From contig NZ_MWWW01000004.1 of NCBI RefSeq assembly GCF_002259745.1, positions 62,001-126,000 on the forward strand: a stretch of 64,000 nucleotides of DNA, read 5' to 3'. Positions 48,578 through 57,907 of this stretch are shown piece by piece; the first letter of the stretch is position 1, and every line of letters starts with the position of its first letter. The position numbers were made by a program, and so were the translations under genes. The notes below the pieces were generated by a model, which was given only the letters and a program-made list of their open reading frames with translations, was not told the DNA's origin and did not search any database. This stretch comes from Bifidobacterium myosotis. Lineage in GTDB: Bacteria; Actinomycetota; Actinomycetes; Actinomycetales; Bifidobacteriaceae.

Positions 48578-48660
48578 CGTTGGGCGGCACATGCGATGCG
48601 CGACTGTAGGCTTGGCCAAACGGCCTCGAGTGTGCCGCGCATCGTATGTGCCGCCCAACG
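48578..48660. repeat. Long hairpin B between prfA and prmC
   Basis: The 25-bp arms (48578-48602 / 48636-48660) match with one mismatch. The loop (48603-48635) holds the reverse complement of the loop of hairpin A. It ends 16 bp from the prfA stop codon. Confidence 0.85.
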
Positions 48661-48675
48661 CCGGACCGGCCATCG

Positions 48676-49764
48676 TCACTTCTGATTGGCGAGACGCTCG
48701 GCCTCGTCGGCCTGGATGTCGGAGTCGATGACGGCCTGCAGGTCGCCGTTGAGCACCGCGTCAAGGTTGTACGCCTTGTAGTTCGTGCGATGGTCCACGA
48801 TGCGGTTCTCCGGGAAGTTATAGGTGCGAATGCGCTCGGAGCGGTCCAGCGAACGCACCTGCGAATGACGCATGTCGGCGGCTTCGGCGGCCTCCTGCTC
48901 GTGCTTCATCGCCAACAGGCGGGACTTGAGCACGCGTAGCGCGGAGGCGCGGTTCTGGATCTGCGACTTCTCGTCCTGCATACTCACGACGATGCCGGTG
49001 GGGATGTGCGTCATGCGCACCGCGGAATACGTGGTGTTCACGGACTGGCCGCCGGGGCCGGAGCTCATGAAGATGTCGATCTTCAGATCCTTCGGATCGA
49101 TTTCAATCTCGTCATCGTCCTCATCGGCCTCGGGGAACACGATCACGCCGGCCGCGGAGGTCTGGATGCGGCCCTGCGATTCGGTGACGGGGATGCGCTG
49201 CACACGGTGCACACCACCCTCGTACTTCATCGACGCCCACACGCCGTCCTCCGGTGCGGGGGTGCCCTTGGCGCGAATGGCGATCTGCACGTCCTTGACG
49301 CCGCCGAGCTCGGTGGTGTTCTCAGACTGCACGGAGACGGTCCAGCCGCGCTTCTCCGCGTAACGCGTGTACATGCGCAGCAGGTCGCCGGCGAACAGTG
49401 CGGCCTCCTCGCCGCCGGTGCCGGCCTTGATCTCCATGATGGTGTCGCGCGCATCATCCGGATCGCGCGGAATGAGCGCGGTCCTCAGCTTCTCCTCCAC
49501 GGCCGGCAATTCGGACTCGAGACGCTTGGCCTCGGCGGCGAAGTCCGCGTCCTCGGAGGCCATTTCGCGGGCCGCCTCGAGATCATCCTTGACCTGCAGC
49601 CAGGACTTGTAGGCGCTCACGATGGAGCCGAGTTCGGCATGACGACGCCCCAGCTTGCGCAGCTTGTCCGGATTGGACACGATTTCAGGGCTTGCCATCT
49701 GCTGTTCGATGGAGTTGTACTCCTCGAGTGCGGTCGCCGCCGCCGGGAACTGTTCGTCTGCCAT
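48676..49764 (-). CDS. prfA: Peptide chain release factor 1
   Basis: A 362-residue class I release factor that ends translation at UAA and [23 protein letters not shown] holds the GGQ motif that triggers peptide release. The N-terminal coiled part and the domain [23 protein letters not shown] are typical. The start has AGAAAG upstream. It lies between rpmE and prmC as in many actinobacteria. Confidence 0.96.
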   Translation of the reverse strand: MADEQFPAAATALEEYNSIEQQMASPEIVSNPDKLRKLGRRHAELGSIVSAYKSWLQVKDDLEAAREMASEDADFAAEAKRLESELPAVEEKLRTALIPRDPDDARDTIMEIKAGTGGEEAALFAGDLLRMYTRYAEKRGWTVSVQSENTTELGGVKDVQIAIRAKGTPAPEDGVWASMKYEGGVHRVQRIPVTESQGRIQTSAAGVIVFPEADEDDDEIEIDPKDLKIDIFMSSGPGGQSVNTTYSAVRMTHIPTGIVVSMQDEKSQIQNRASALRVLKSRLLAMKHEQEAAEAADMRHSQVRSLDRSERIRTYNFPENRIVDHRTNYKAYNLDAVLNGDLQAVIDSDIQADEAERLANQK

Positions 49765-49904
49765 GACGCTTCTTTCCGTAGGTCTTTGTTTTTCCGTGGG
49801 ATACCAGGATGGGCCGGAGAGCCATCAGCCGGCGCAATCAATCATCTGATGTCGCAGTCGCGATGACGCGGGCGACGAGCGGAGTGATGGGAAAAGATAC
49901 AAAA

Positions 49905-49956
49905 ACGCCAGTCCCGGCGGGCATGCCGAAGCATGCCGAGCCATATGGACTGGCGT
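49905..49956 (-). terminator. rpmE terminator
   Basis: Outer arms ACGCCAGTCC (49905-49914) / GGACTGGCGT (49947-49956) enclose an inner GGCATGC-cgaa-GCATGCC stem. On the minus strand a TTTTTG run follows. Confidence 0.75.
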
Positions 49957-49964
49957 GAAGTCTG

Positions 49965-50177
49965 CTACTTGCTCTTCTTGCCGTAGCGCTTCTCGAAGCG
50001 AGCAACGCGGCCACCGGTGTCGAGAATCTTCTGCTTGCCGGTGTAGAAGGGGTGGCAGCTGGAGCACACGTCAACGAACATGTGATCGCCGTTGCCAGCG
50101 GTGCGGGTCACGAAAGTGTTGCCGCACGAGCAAGTCACCTCAACGGGGTGATAATCAGGATGGATACCCTGCTTCAT
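49965..50177 (-). CDS. rpmE: 50S ribosomal protein L31
   Basis: A 70-residue ribosomal protein of the zinc-binding (C+) type. [22 protein letters not shown] and [15 protein letters not shown] hold the four cysteines. A TAGGAGACG site precedes the start. Being the C+ form it should be the zinc-replete version. It is first in the rpmE-prfA-prmC order but has its own terminator. Confidence 0.97.
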   Translation of the reverse strand: MKQGIHPDYHPVEVTCSCGNTFVTRTAGNGDHMFVDVCSSCHPFYTGKQKILDTGGRVARFEKRYGKKSK

Positions 50178-50537
50178 TTTACGTCTCCTAATGATTCGGG
50201 GGACCCGGGTCGCACGCCCCTATGGCATGCGTGAACCGGAACCTTTGGGATGATACTCGCGCATGTGGACGAATCGCGGATGCCTCATGTCCCGCGTCGA
50301 AAGACCACTGATTGCATTGTTCGGCTCCCTTTGCCCGAACGTTGCCATGAAGCAGACCGGAGCTGCTTGCCGGTAACGCACAAGCCAGTAGGCGAGCCAA
50401 TTGATTGCGAGCGGCACGTCCATAATCGCAGATGAACTGGCCTACGAAGCGGGACTGAAGCATGCCCGAGGACAGTCAGGGGCAGCCATAATTTGCCAAC
50501 GACTCCACGGCACAGGGCATCCGGCCTGCACGGAATA
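50178..50537. other. Intergenic region between rpmE and the CAT tRNA
   Basis: About 360 bases without a credible gene. It should contain the rpmE promoter. No clear repeat or hairpin was seen. Confidence 0.4.
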
Positions 50538-50540
50538 TGG

Positions 50541-50614
50541 TGGGGCCACAGGGGCTTGAACCCTGGACCGGCGGATTATGAGTCCGATGCTCTAACCGAC
50601 TGAGCTATGGCCCC
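50541..50614 (-). tRNA. tRNA with anticodon CAT (elongator Met, or Ile with lysidine)
   Basis: A 74-base cloverleaf. The acceptor stem GGGGCCA pairs with TGGCCCC, the D arm is GCTC...GAGC, the anticodon loop is CTCATAA and the T arm holds GGTTCAAGCC. The discriminator is A and CCA is encoded next to it (50538-50540). It is not the initiator type. Met and Ile2 cannot be told apart safely by eye. Confidence 0.88.
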
Positions 50615-50799
50615 ACGCTGGCCGCCGCGCGACGTACCGCCCCACGGAAAACCAACCTGTACAGTGTAACACGCAGGCAGCCGGAAGCCACTCCCACAGA
50701 GGCGCGCCTTCGGGAATCACCGAAGAATCAGGTCGAATCCGGCCCGCCGACATCACAAAGCGACGGAAGAGCGACCCGCCAAGCCATTGCACTATTGCA

Positions 50800-52026
50800 C
50801 TATTGCGCGATATACGCCAGCGGATTGTCGATGAACCGTCGCAGACCCATCTCGGCCGCGCCATACAGCGAGGGATGCTCGGCCACAGGCGGCACGAACA
50901 CACGAATCTTCACATTCGGATAGCCAAGGATCTCGGAGCGCAGCCGGCTTTCGAGCACGTTGGCCAGCTCGTCGCCGAAATGCGTCCACAGACCGCCGAG
51001 CAGCACGGTGTCCACATCCACCATGTTCACGGCGGAGGCGATGGCGGAAACCAGCGCGTCCACGGCCCTATCCACCACTTTGGCCACCTGCGGGTCACCG
51101 GAGCGCCAACGTTGGAGGAACTTGTCGATGGCCTCGCTGCTGGTCGCCTCCTCGTCGGTGGCGATGCCCGCGGCTTCGACCAGCGCACGGCGGCCGGCAA
51201 ACGATTCCAAGCATCCGTGACGACCGCACCGGCACAGCGGCCCATCCATCGCGACGGACAGGTGGCCGACCTCCCCGGCGAAGCCATGCGATCCGGTCAC
51301 CACCTCGCCGTCACGCACCACCGCGCCGCCGATGCCGATATCCGTGGAAAGGTACACGAACGAATCCATGCGGTCCACCACGTTGAGGAATGCGGCGCGT
51401 TCAGTGGCATATCCCGGAATCTGCGCGATGGCGGCCATCTTGGCCTCGTTTCCGGCCACCACGTCCAGCCGGCGCACCACGTTGAACCGGGTCAGGTTCA
51501 CGTTCTCCCAGCCGAGGTTGCGGGCCACCAGCAGCCACATGTCGTCGGTCACAATGCCCGGCAGCGCGAGACCGGCGCCCACCACCTTGCAGCCGCGTCG
51601 TTTGAGCCGGCTTTCCAGCGGGAAGGTCATGGCATCGAGCTTGGCGAAGATCTCATACGGATCGGTGTCCGTCATGTCCGCGCTCACCCACTCCCGGCCG
51701 AGCGTGTCCCCGTTGAGGTCGAGAGCAAGGCAACCGTAGCCGTCGGTGTTAATCTGCAGTCCGATGCCCGCGATGGTGCCGCCTCGCACCTTGAGCGGCG
51801 TGCTGGGGCGGCCGTAGGTGGTGAGCACCACCGGCTCGCCTTCCTCGATCACGTTGCCGTCAAGCAGCATCGAGGCCAGCAGGGACATGGTGGCCTTGGT
51901 CAGTCCCGTCTCCTTGGCCAGATCCGCACGGCTCATCGGCCGCCGCGCGCGCAACAGGGTGTCCAATGTGACCGAGAGATTATGGTTGCGCAAGTCTTCC
52001 TGATTGATTCTGCGTAGACCCGCCAT
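50800..52026 (-). CDS. ROK-family transcriptional regulator (XylR/NagC type)
   Basis: A 408-residue repressor. The winged helix-turn-helix (about residues 15-65) reads SRADLAKETGLTKATMSLLASMLLDGN. The ROK sugar-kinase-like domain follows with STDIGIGGAVV, GFAGEVGHLSVAMDGPLCRCGRHGCLESFAGRRAL (zinc motif CxCGxxGCxE) and a final HPSLYGAAEMGLRRF. GGAAAGG precedes the start at 52026. It is divergent from xylB, and a shared operator motif suggests it controls xylB and the ABC transporter genes. The inducer is probably xylose or a related sugar. Confidence 0.9.
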   Translation of the reverse strand: MAGLRRINQEDLRNHNLSVTLDTLLRARRPMSRADLAKETGLTKATMSLLASMLLDGNVIEEGEPVVLTTYGRPSTPLKVRGGTIAGIGLQINTDGYGCLALDLNGDTLGREWVSADMTDTDPYEIFAKLDAMTFPLESRLKRRGCKVVGAGLALPGIVTDDMWLLVARNLGWENVNLTRFNVVRRLDVVAGNEAKMAAIAQIPGYATERAAFLNVVDRMDSFVYLSTDIGIGGAVVRDGEVVTGSHGFAGEVGHLSVAMDGPLCRCGRHGCLESFAGRRALVEAAGIATDEEATSSEAIDKFLQRWRSGDPQVAKVVDRAVDALVSAIASAVNMVDVDTVLLGGLWTHFGDELANVLESRLRSEILGYPNVKIRVFVPPVAEHPSLYGAAEMGLRRFIDNPLAYIAQ

Positions 52027-52146
52027 CTCGCCCGCCTTTCCTTGGAGCCCGACCTTACCCGCATCGATGTGAGCGCACACATGACATTTCCTTATTCATT
52101 GTGCGACACAACGATTGGACCTGCACGCCTCTTCGCGTGTTCCAGC

Positions 52147-52191
52147 TTGCAAACGCAACCTGAGATACAGTATAGTTTAATCGTCTAACTT
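52147..52191 (+). promoter_or_regulatory. xylB promoter with candidate ROK operator
   Basis: TTGCAA (52147-52152) and TATAGT (52171-52176) are 18 bp apart. TAGTTTAATCGTCTAACTT (52173-52191) overlaps the -10 hexamer and matches the sites at 60847 and 61863. Confidence 0.7.
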
Positions 52192-52244
52192 ATTGATTAT
52201 GGCGCGTCGAGCCCCGACGTGCGAACCTCACCGAGGAGGAGAAT

Positions 52245-53765
52245 ATGGCGCAAACACTGGTCGCCGGCGTGGATACGTCAACCCAATCAACAAAAGTCCG
52301 TATCACGGACGCCGAAACAGGTGAACTGGTTCGTTTCGGTCAGGCCAAGCACCCGGACGGCACCTCGGTCAACCCGGAATTCTGGTGGGAGGCGTTCCTG
52401 AAGGCCGCCGAACAGGCCGGCGGCCTGGATGACGTGGCGGCTCTCGCGGTCGGCGGGCAGCAGCACGGCATGGTGATTCTGGACGAGCAGGGCAACGTGA
52501 TCCGCGACGCCATGCTGTGGAACGACATCAGCTCCGCCCCGCAGGCCGCCGCACTTATCGATCGTCTCGGCGAGGCCCCGGCCGAGGACGGCGAGCCGGA
52601 GGACGTGACCGCCCGCGGCAAGCAACGCTGGGTCAAGGCCGTCGGCTCCTCCCCCGTCGCCTCCTACACCCTGACCAAGGTGGCATGGGTCGCCGAGAAC
52701 GAGCCCGACAACGCCAAGAAGATCGCGGCCATCTGTCTGCCGCACGACTGGCTGAGCTGGCGTATCGCCGGCTACGGTCCTGTGGCCGAGGGCGAGGACG
52801 CGCATCTCGATGCGCTGTTCACCGACCGTTCGGACGCTTCGGGCACCATCTACTACGACGCCGCACACAACGAGTACCGTCGCGACCTCATCGCCATGGT
52901 GCTGGCCGCCGCCGAGGGCGAGGACGTCGCGCGCGAGCACGCCGAACGAATCGTGCTGCCCACCGTGCTCGGTCCCACCGAGGCCGCAGCGGTGAAGGCC
53001 GAGCCGTCCATCGCCGGCAAGGACGTTGAAGGCGGATGCATTCTGGGACCCGGCGGCGGCGACAACGCGATGGCCTCGCTGGGCCTGGGCATGGCTGTGG
53101 GCGATGTGTCCATCTCCCTGGGCACCTCCGGCGTGGCCGCCGCCATCGCCGAGAACCCTGTGTACGACCTGACGGGCGCCGTCTCCGGATTCGCCGACTG
53201 CACCGGCCATTACCTGCCGCTGGCCTGCACCATCAACGGTTCGCGCATCCTCGATGCCGGCCGCGCGGCTCTTGGAGTGGATTACGACGAGCTGGCCGAG
53301 CTGGCGTTCAAGTCCGAGCCGGGCGCGGGCGGCATCACGCTGGTGCCGTATTTCGACGGCGAGCGCACGCCGAACCGTCCGGACGCCACCGCCTCGCTCA
53401 CGGGCCTGACGCTGCACAACACCACCAAGGAGAATCTGGCCCGCGCATTCGTCGAAGGTCTGCTGTGCTCCCAGCGCGACTGCCTGGAGCTCATCCGCTC
53501 GCTCGGCGCGAAGATCGGCCGCATCCTTCTGATCGGCGGCGGCGCGAAATCCGTGGCGATTCGCACGCTGGCCCCCTCGATCCTCGGCATGGACGTGACC
53601 CGTCCGGCCACTGACGAGTATGTGGCCATCGGCGCCGCCCGTCAGGCCGCCTGGGTGCTCTCCGGCGAGGCTGAACCGCCGGCTTGGAAGCTCAATATCG
53701 AAGGCGTGGAGACCGGCGAGCCCACCGAGGCCGTCTACGCCGCCTACGCCAAGGCCCGCGGCTGA
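52245..53765 (+). CDS. xylB: Xylulokinase
   Basis: A 506-residue FGGY-family sugar kinase that phosphorylates D-xylulose, feeding the phosphoketolase pathway of bifidobacteria. LVAGVDTSTQSTKVRITDAETG is the phosphate-1 motif. AVGGQQHGMVILD, SLGTSGVAAAIAENP and ILLIGGGAKSVAIRTLAPSILGMDV follow. A GAGGAGGAG site precedes the ATG. It is divergent from the ROK regulator. Xylose isomerase is not in the window. Confidence 0.93.
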   Translation: MAQTLVAGVDTSTQSTKVRITDAETGELVRFGQAKHPDGTSVNPEFWWEAFLKAAEQAGGLDDVAALAVGGQQHGMVILDEQGNVIRDAMLWNDISSAPQAAALIDRLGEAPAEDGEPEDVTARGKQRWVKAVGSSPVASYTLTKVAWVAENEPDNAKKIAAICLPHDWLSWRIAGYGPVAEGEDAHLDALFTDRSDASGTIYYDAAHNEYRRDLIAMVLAAAEGEDVAREHAERIVLPTVLGPTEAAAVKAEPSIAGKDVEGGCILGPGGGDNAMASLGLGMAVGDVSISLGTSGVAAAIAENPVYDLTGAVSGFADCTGHYLPLACTINGSRILDAGRAALGVDYDELAELAFKSEPGAGGITLVPYFDGERTPNRPDATASLTGLTLHNTTKENLARAFVEGLLCSQRDCLELIRSLGAKIGRILLIGGGAKSVAIRTLAPSILGMDVTRPATDEYVAIGAARQAAWVLSGEAEPPAWKLNIEGVETGEPTEAVYAAYAKARG

Positions 53766-53839
53766 GGGTAGTGCGGGTTCAGCAGGCGGACGGCGAACCT
53801 GACCGGCCGTAGGTTGAGGCGCGCACAAGGGCTCACATA

Positions 53840-53871
53840 AGGGCCGTCGTCCTTTCTTGGACGGCGGCCCT
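53840..53871 (+). terminator. xylB terminator
   Basis: AGGGCCGTCGTCC (53840-53852) pairs with GGACGGCGGCCCT (53859-53871), one wobble pair, loop TTTCTT. It lies 75 bp after the xylB stop codon. Confidence 0.7.
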
Positions 53872-53877
53872 CAGTTG

Positions 53878-54022
53878 ATTAGTGCACCGATTAGTGATCC
53901 GTCTCGCAATTGTTTGAGTAGTATCGGCCCTCGCTGATGAGGAGGCTGTCAGCGAAGCTGACTGGGGGAGAGAAAAGCTGAAACTCTCAATCATTTAAGA
54001 GATGGACCATTAGTGCACCGAT
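53878..54022. mobile_element. MITE-like element, copy 1
   Basis: An about 120-bp non-coding unit (53892-54012). Its ends, GATCCGTCTC and GAGATGGACC, are inverted. It is flanked by a direct repeat ATTAGTGCACCGAT (53878-53891 and 54009-54022). It matches copy 2 in inverted orientation over nearly its whole length (shared blocks GCAATTGTTTGAGT, GATGAGG and GAAGCTGA). Confidence 0.7.
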
Positions 54023-54039
54023 ACGACGAGCGGGCATCG

Positions 54040-54190
54040 TTCTGCCTTGCGATTTGGACTTGCGATTGGGAACCCGCAATCCAGTCTTCCAATTTGAACT
54101 TGCAATGGGACTTGCGATTCAGGCCGCCGATTGGAATCGACGATTGGAACTTGCGACCAGGACCTACGATTCGGGCCCCGACTGGGATCG
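54040..54190. repeat. Degenerate short repeats before the small membrane protein gene
   Basis: About seven variants of CTTGCGATTGGGA (such as CTTGCGATTTGGA, CTTGCAATGGGA, CTTGCGATTCAGG and CTACGATTCGGG) occur every 15-25 bases. No coding sequence fits them. Confidence 0.6.
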
Positions 54191-54237
54191 GCCCTATCCG
54201 CTTCCCCTTTAAGCTGGGGCTGAATGCGAGGATGCGC

Positions 54238-54243
54238 TATAAT
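54238..54243 (+). promoter_or_regulatory. -10 box of the small membrane protein gene
   Basis: TATAAT (54238-54243) lies 30 bases before the ATG, which has TGGAGA upstream. The -35 region is weak. Confidence 0.5.
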
Positions 54244-54273
54244 CATGAGGTTTGTTGAAGTCTGGAGATTCCT

Positions 54274-54618
54274 ATGAACGACCGCTCCCGTATGATGCTG
54301 TACGCCTTGACCGCAGTGGCCTGCGTGGTCTGGATCTGGCAATCCGTGCAGGAATCGATGACCGATGGCACGATGATCAGCACCTCGAACATCATCTTTC
54401 TGGTCTGCATCGGCATCGCTGCCGTGTACTGCGCGGCCAACGCGCTGATTCTCTGGTGGCGGCAGCCGGGCAAGAACGACGACGAGGATGGGCAGGAACC
54501 GTCCGAGACGGCCGATGACGAGGATGATGAGTCCAGCACTACGGCCGAAGTTGAGGACGATGCCAAGAATGGCGGAAAAGCCAAATCCACAGATGATGCC
54601 AAAGCCCCCGCAGACTGA
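54274..54618 (+). CDS. Small membrane protein with acidic tail, function unknown
   Basis: A 114-residue protein with two membrane helices (about 8-25, YALTAVACVVWIW, and 41-65, NIIFLVCIGIAAVYCAANALI), then a WWRQPGKN boundary and a highly charged tail of Asp, Glu, Lys and Ala (70-114). TATAAT and TGGAGA in front support expression. I do not recognise the family. The gene is framed by two inverted MITE-like elements. Confidence 0.65.
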   Translation: MNDRSRMMLYALTAVACVVWIWQSVQESMTDGTMISTSNIIFLVCIGIAAVYCAANALILWWRQPGKNDDEDGQEPSETADDEDDESSTTAEVEDDAKNGGKAKSTDDAKAPAD

Positions 54619-54746
54619 CGTTAGTGTCCTGTGAAAAGTATTCTCACTCCCCTGTCAGAGCGTTGTCGTGAAGCAGACAGTGGATCTGCGTGCGGGCACG
54701 TACGGGCTGCAGGCTGAGCGCACAGCGCGTCCATACCTTGCAGGAC

Positions 54747-54860
54747 TAGTGGTCCGTCTCTTAATGAGGGCTTCAGCTTTTCCCTCCCCCAATCAGCTTC
54801 AGTCGGCCCCCTCATCAGAGAGGGCCGACACCACTCAAACAATTGCGGAGACAGACCACT
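54747..54860 (-). mobile_element. MITE-like element, copy 2
   Basis: A 114-bp unit with terminal inverted repeats AGTGGTCCGTCTC / GAGACAGACCACT (12 of 13 bases agree). It is the inverted relative of the element at 53892-54012. No open frame of note. Confidence 0.7.
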
Positions 54861-55016
54861 GGATAGGGCAGGTAAGCGGGCCCGAGGGGTAGTCTGAAAG
54901 GTAGTCAGTTCACCCGGGTCTAAGACGCAGACTAATCCTGCGTCCGTGGTCCGTTTCATGCGCATGGAACATCCGCGGGGTATCATCGCCGCAAAGTACA
55001 GATACAAAGGAGCGTC

Positions 55017-55361
55017 ATGGATTCAGCAACCATGGGAATCGTCATCAGCGTGGTACTGGGCATTGTCTGCATACCCTGCGGCGTGTTTCTCGGCCTCATC
55101 CCGATGAAGGCTGATCAGGTGACCACCAAGCAGTCGCGCGCGTCACAGATGATGTGCTTCATCATCGCCTTGGTGTTCATCGGCCTGCTCATCGCCGGAC
55201 GCGATCTTGAGACCTGGGCCATCGTGATCGGCCTGGTCATTGGCTTCGCCATCGGCAAGATTCCGCCGTTCCACGTCTGGGCCTTGGCCAAGTGGCCGTT
55301 TCTTGAGCCAAAGAAGCCGGCCCCCAAGGCCAAGCGCGTCAAAAAAGCCAAGCGGAAGTAG
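55017..55361 (+). CDS. Small membrane protein with basic tail, function unknown
   Basis: A 114-residue protein with three likely membrane helices (about 5-28, 44-60 and 66-80; GIVISVVLGIVCIPCGVFLG, MCFIIALVFIGLLIAG, WAIVIGLVIGFAIGKI) and a lysine-rich tail PKAKRVKKAKRK. AAAGGAGC six bases before the ATG supports the start. I do not recognise the family. It stands alone, followed by a long non-coding stretch. Confidence 0.7.
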   Translation: MDSATMGIVISVVLGIVCIPCGVFLGLIPMKADQVTTKQSRASQMMCFIIALVFIGLLIAGRDLETWAIVIGLVIGFAIGKIPPFHVWALAKWPFLEPKKPAPKAKRVKKAKRK

Positions 55362-56458
55362 GATTCCCTCGACTTCGGTTCGTAATTCCTATGGTCGATT
55401 CGAGTGATGGGGAATCTCTTCGGAGCTAGGGAATCTTACCGACAACGCTGAAGGCATGACCGATTCGGCACGGACATGTTCTTTCCCGCGCACTCCATAT
55501 CGAGCCTATGCCATCGCGCCTCTGCCCGCATCCATATTGCCTCGGTACCGCCTCAGTTGGGGTTCATACGACACCTGTACCGCCTCAGTACGGCACCCAA
55601 ACGGCATCCAGACCGCGTCTCATACGGCATCTACACCGTCGTCTGGTCGCCGCTTATTCTCCGTATCGTCGCCATCAGGCCAGTGACCGGCCGCTCTACG
55701 ACGCTGAGCCCCTTTCCGGCGTCGCCAAACAACCATCCATTGGCTCCCCGACACCGCTGACGCACTCAGCGTCGCTGCCATACCAACCACTGGCCTCCCA
55801 ACACCGAAAACAGCCCACCAAGAGTCGCCAAACAGCCACCCACTGGCTCCCCGACACCACTGACACGCTCAGCGTCGTCACCATACCAACCACTGGCCGC
55901 CCAACACCGAAAACAGCCCACCAGGCGTCGCCAAACAGCCACCCACTGGCTCCACAACGACGCTCAGCCGCCCAGCATCACCACGAAGCCAGTCCATGGC
56001 CCAATCACCCCGCCCACAGGCATGCCAGCGAAGCCATACCACCACAGCATGGCCTCACAACAACGCACAGAATCACGCGTCCGAAAACCAGAAGCCCAGA
56101 ACCAACATCAACCGGAACCAAAAACCTCCAATGATCGGCATCATCGCCGAACGCTTCCCACGCAACAAACCAACCGCAACCCGAAGGCACAATCACAACT
56201 CCAAATCGGCGGCAGCACCCACATTCCCGTGCCCCAAGGTCATCTCCATCGCCCCGCCTCCGTCGCCCGCAACGCCCACAAAATACTCTTGATCCTCAGG
56301 CAGAGCGCAGCGCGCAGCACAGCACACTCATCGCAACTGCTCAAACCTGACCTATCGCTGCCGACCTAACGCTACCTGCCGAACGGCCCGCTCCATCAAT
56401 CATGTGCAAAGCCAAGCCTCAAACCGAGCCCGCACCGGAACGGAACCGAAAGCACGGA
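55362..56458. other. Non-coding stretch with tandem repeats
   Basis: About 1.1 kb with no credible gene. It carries a direct repeat of TGTACCGCCTCAGT (about 55550-55590) and the 103-bp tandem repeat. The rest (56000-56450) shows only low-complexity, CA-rich sequence. Confidence 0.55.
55700..55980. repeat. 103-bp tandem repeat made of small hairpins
   Basis: GTCGCCAAAC recurs at 55721, 55824 and 55927, a period of exactly 103 bp over about 2.4 copies. Each copy holds two related parts of about 51 bp with the core AGCGTCG...CCAACCACTGGC. Small stems CGCTGA/TCAGCG and CCA/TGG alternate. The period is not a multiple of three, so it is not coding. Confidence 0.8.
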
Positions 56459-56488
56459 AAAGGGATGCCGTCGAAACGACATCCCTTT
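56459..56488 (-). terminator. Terminator of the ABC transporter operon
   Basis: AAAGGGATG-c-CGTCG (56459-56473) pairs with CGACATCCCTTT (56477-56488) with one bulge; on the minus strand a TTTTCC run follows. It lies 85 bp after the permease stop codon. Confidence 0.7.
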
Positions 56489-56572
56489 CGGAGGAGGAGT
56501 GGGAACTATCGATTCCTATCCTCGTGGTTGCAAATCGGCTAAAAACCGGTCATCAACCACGTTCTATAGAGG

Positions 56573-57787
56573 TCAGCCCTTCTTCTTCTTGGAGAGCAGG
56601 TCGTAGGCGACGGCGGCGATGACGACGAGGCCCTTGATGGTCTTGACCCAGGCGGCGTCCACACCCATGATGGACAGGCCCTGGTTGAGCACGCCCATGA
56701 TCAGGGCGCCGACCATGGCGCCCGGGATGGTGCCGATGCCGCCGGTGACGGCCGTGCCGCCGATGAAGCAGGCGGCGATGGCATCCATCTCGAACTCCAT
56801 ACCGGTCTGCGCGGAGGCGGAGGCGAGACGGGAGAGGGTGATGATGGAGGCGATGGAGACCAGGAAGCCCATATTCAGGAAGATCTCGAAGTCGACCTTC
56901 TTGGTGTCGATACCGGAGAGAATGGCGGCCTTACGGTTACCGCCCACGGCGTACACGTTGCGGCCGAAGACCATGCGGTTGAGCACGAAGTAGTACACGC
57001 ACACCAGCACGCCGATGATCACCAGCACGATCGGGATGCCGCCCTGGGTGGCATTGCCGGACATGGCCAGCAGATAGGTCACGTAACCAATGGCGAGCGC
57101 GGCGACCACGCACTTGAGGATGACGAAGCTCATCGGCTGGGCGGGCAGACCGTTCTTGACGGCCTTGGCGCGCTTGGTCAGCTGGCTCCAAATCACGAGC
57201 ACGATGGCGGCGATGCCGACGATCAATGCGGTCAGGGCAAACTGTCCGACGAAGATGGTGGGCAGGTAATCCTTGGAGATGGCACGGAAAGCGGAGTTGG
57301 AGACCGGGATGGATTCGCCGGCCACAACGGTGGCAAGACCACGGAAGATGAGCATGCCGCCCAGGGTGGTGACGAAGCCGGGGACGCCGACGTAGGCGAC
57401 CCAGAAGCCGTGCCATGCACCGATGAGCAGGCCGATGACGATCATGAGCAGGATTGCGGCCCACCACGGCACGCCGTGCTTCATGGCCAGAGCGCCGACG
57501 CCGCCGATGAAGGCGACCACGGAGCCCACGGACAGGTCGATGTGGGTGGCGATGATGATCATCAGCATACCGATGGCGGCGATGAGCACATACGCGTTCT
57601 GCTGGAACAGGGCGACCACATTATTGGGGTTGAGGAGACGCCCGGCGGTCAGAATCTGGAAGACGATGATGACCAGCACAAGGGCGAGGTAGATGCCATA
57701 GGAGCGCATGTTGCCCAGCAGCAGGGACTTGAGGCTTTGTTCCTCGCCGCCCTTCTTGGCTGCGGGGGTTACGGTTGCGGTAGACAT
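56573..57787 (-). CDS. mmsB: Sugar ABC transporter permease (MmsB/GguB/XylH-like)
   Basis: A 404-residue permease of the ribose/xylose class with about ten membrane helices. LIAAIGMLMIIIATHIDLSVGSVVAF and GFVTTLGGMLIFRGLA are typical, as is GGNRKAAILSGIDTKKVDF, which meets the ATPase. It is last in the chvE-mmsA-mmsB operon and forms the channel for a monosaccharide, here probably xylose or a related sugar. The stated symbol follows the multiple-monosaccharide transporter naming. Confidence 0.9.
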   Translation of the reverse strand: MSTATVTPAAKKGGEEQSLKSLLLGNMRSYGIYLALVLVIIVFQILTAGRLLNPNNVVALFQQNAYVLIAAIGMLMIIIATHIDLSVGSVVAFIGGVGALAMKHGVPWWAAILLMIVIGLLIGAWHGFWVAYVGVPGFVTTLGGMLIFRGLATVVAGESIPVSNSAFRAISKDYLPTIFVGQFALTALIVGIAAIVLVIWSQLTKRAKAVKNGLPAQPMSFVILKCVVAALAIGYVTYLLAMSGNATQGGIPIVLVIIGVLVCVYYFVLNRMVFGRNVYAVGGNRKAAILSGIDTKKVDFEIFLNMGFLVSIASIITLSRLASASAQTGMEFEMDAIAACFIGGTAVTGGIGTIPGAMVGALIMGVLNQGLSIMGVDAAWVKTIKGLVVIAAVAYDLLSKKKKG

Positions 57788-57907
57788 TTGAAGATTATCC
57801 TTTCAAAGAACGAAAAGCACATGGAATGCGGGCGGGTCCCGATGACGCGGCTGCTGTGCCGTTTCCGCCGGCCGGCCCGTCAATATGGCGAACGTATGGC
57901 GAACGGC

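Noticed and set aside
54010..54342. 110-codon minus-strand frame over the degenerate repeats
   Set aside because: It is antisense to the promoter and start of the small membrane protein gene and its repeats come from the DNA repeats.
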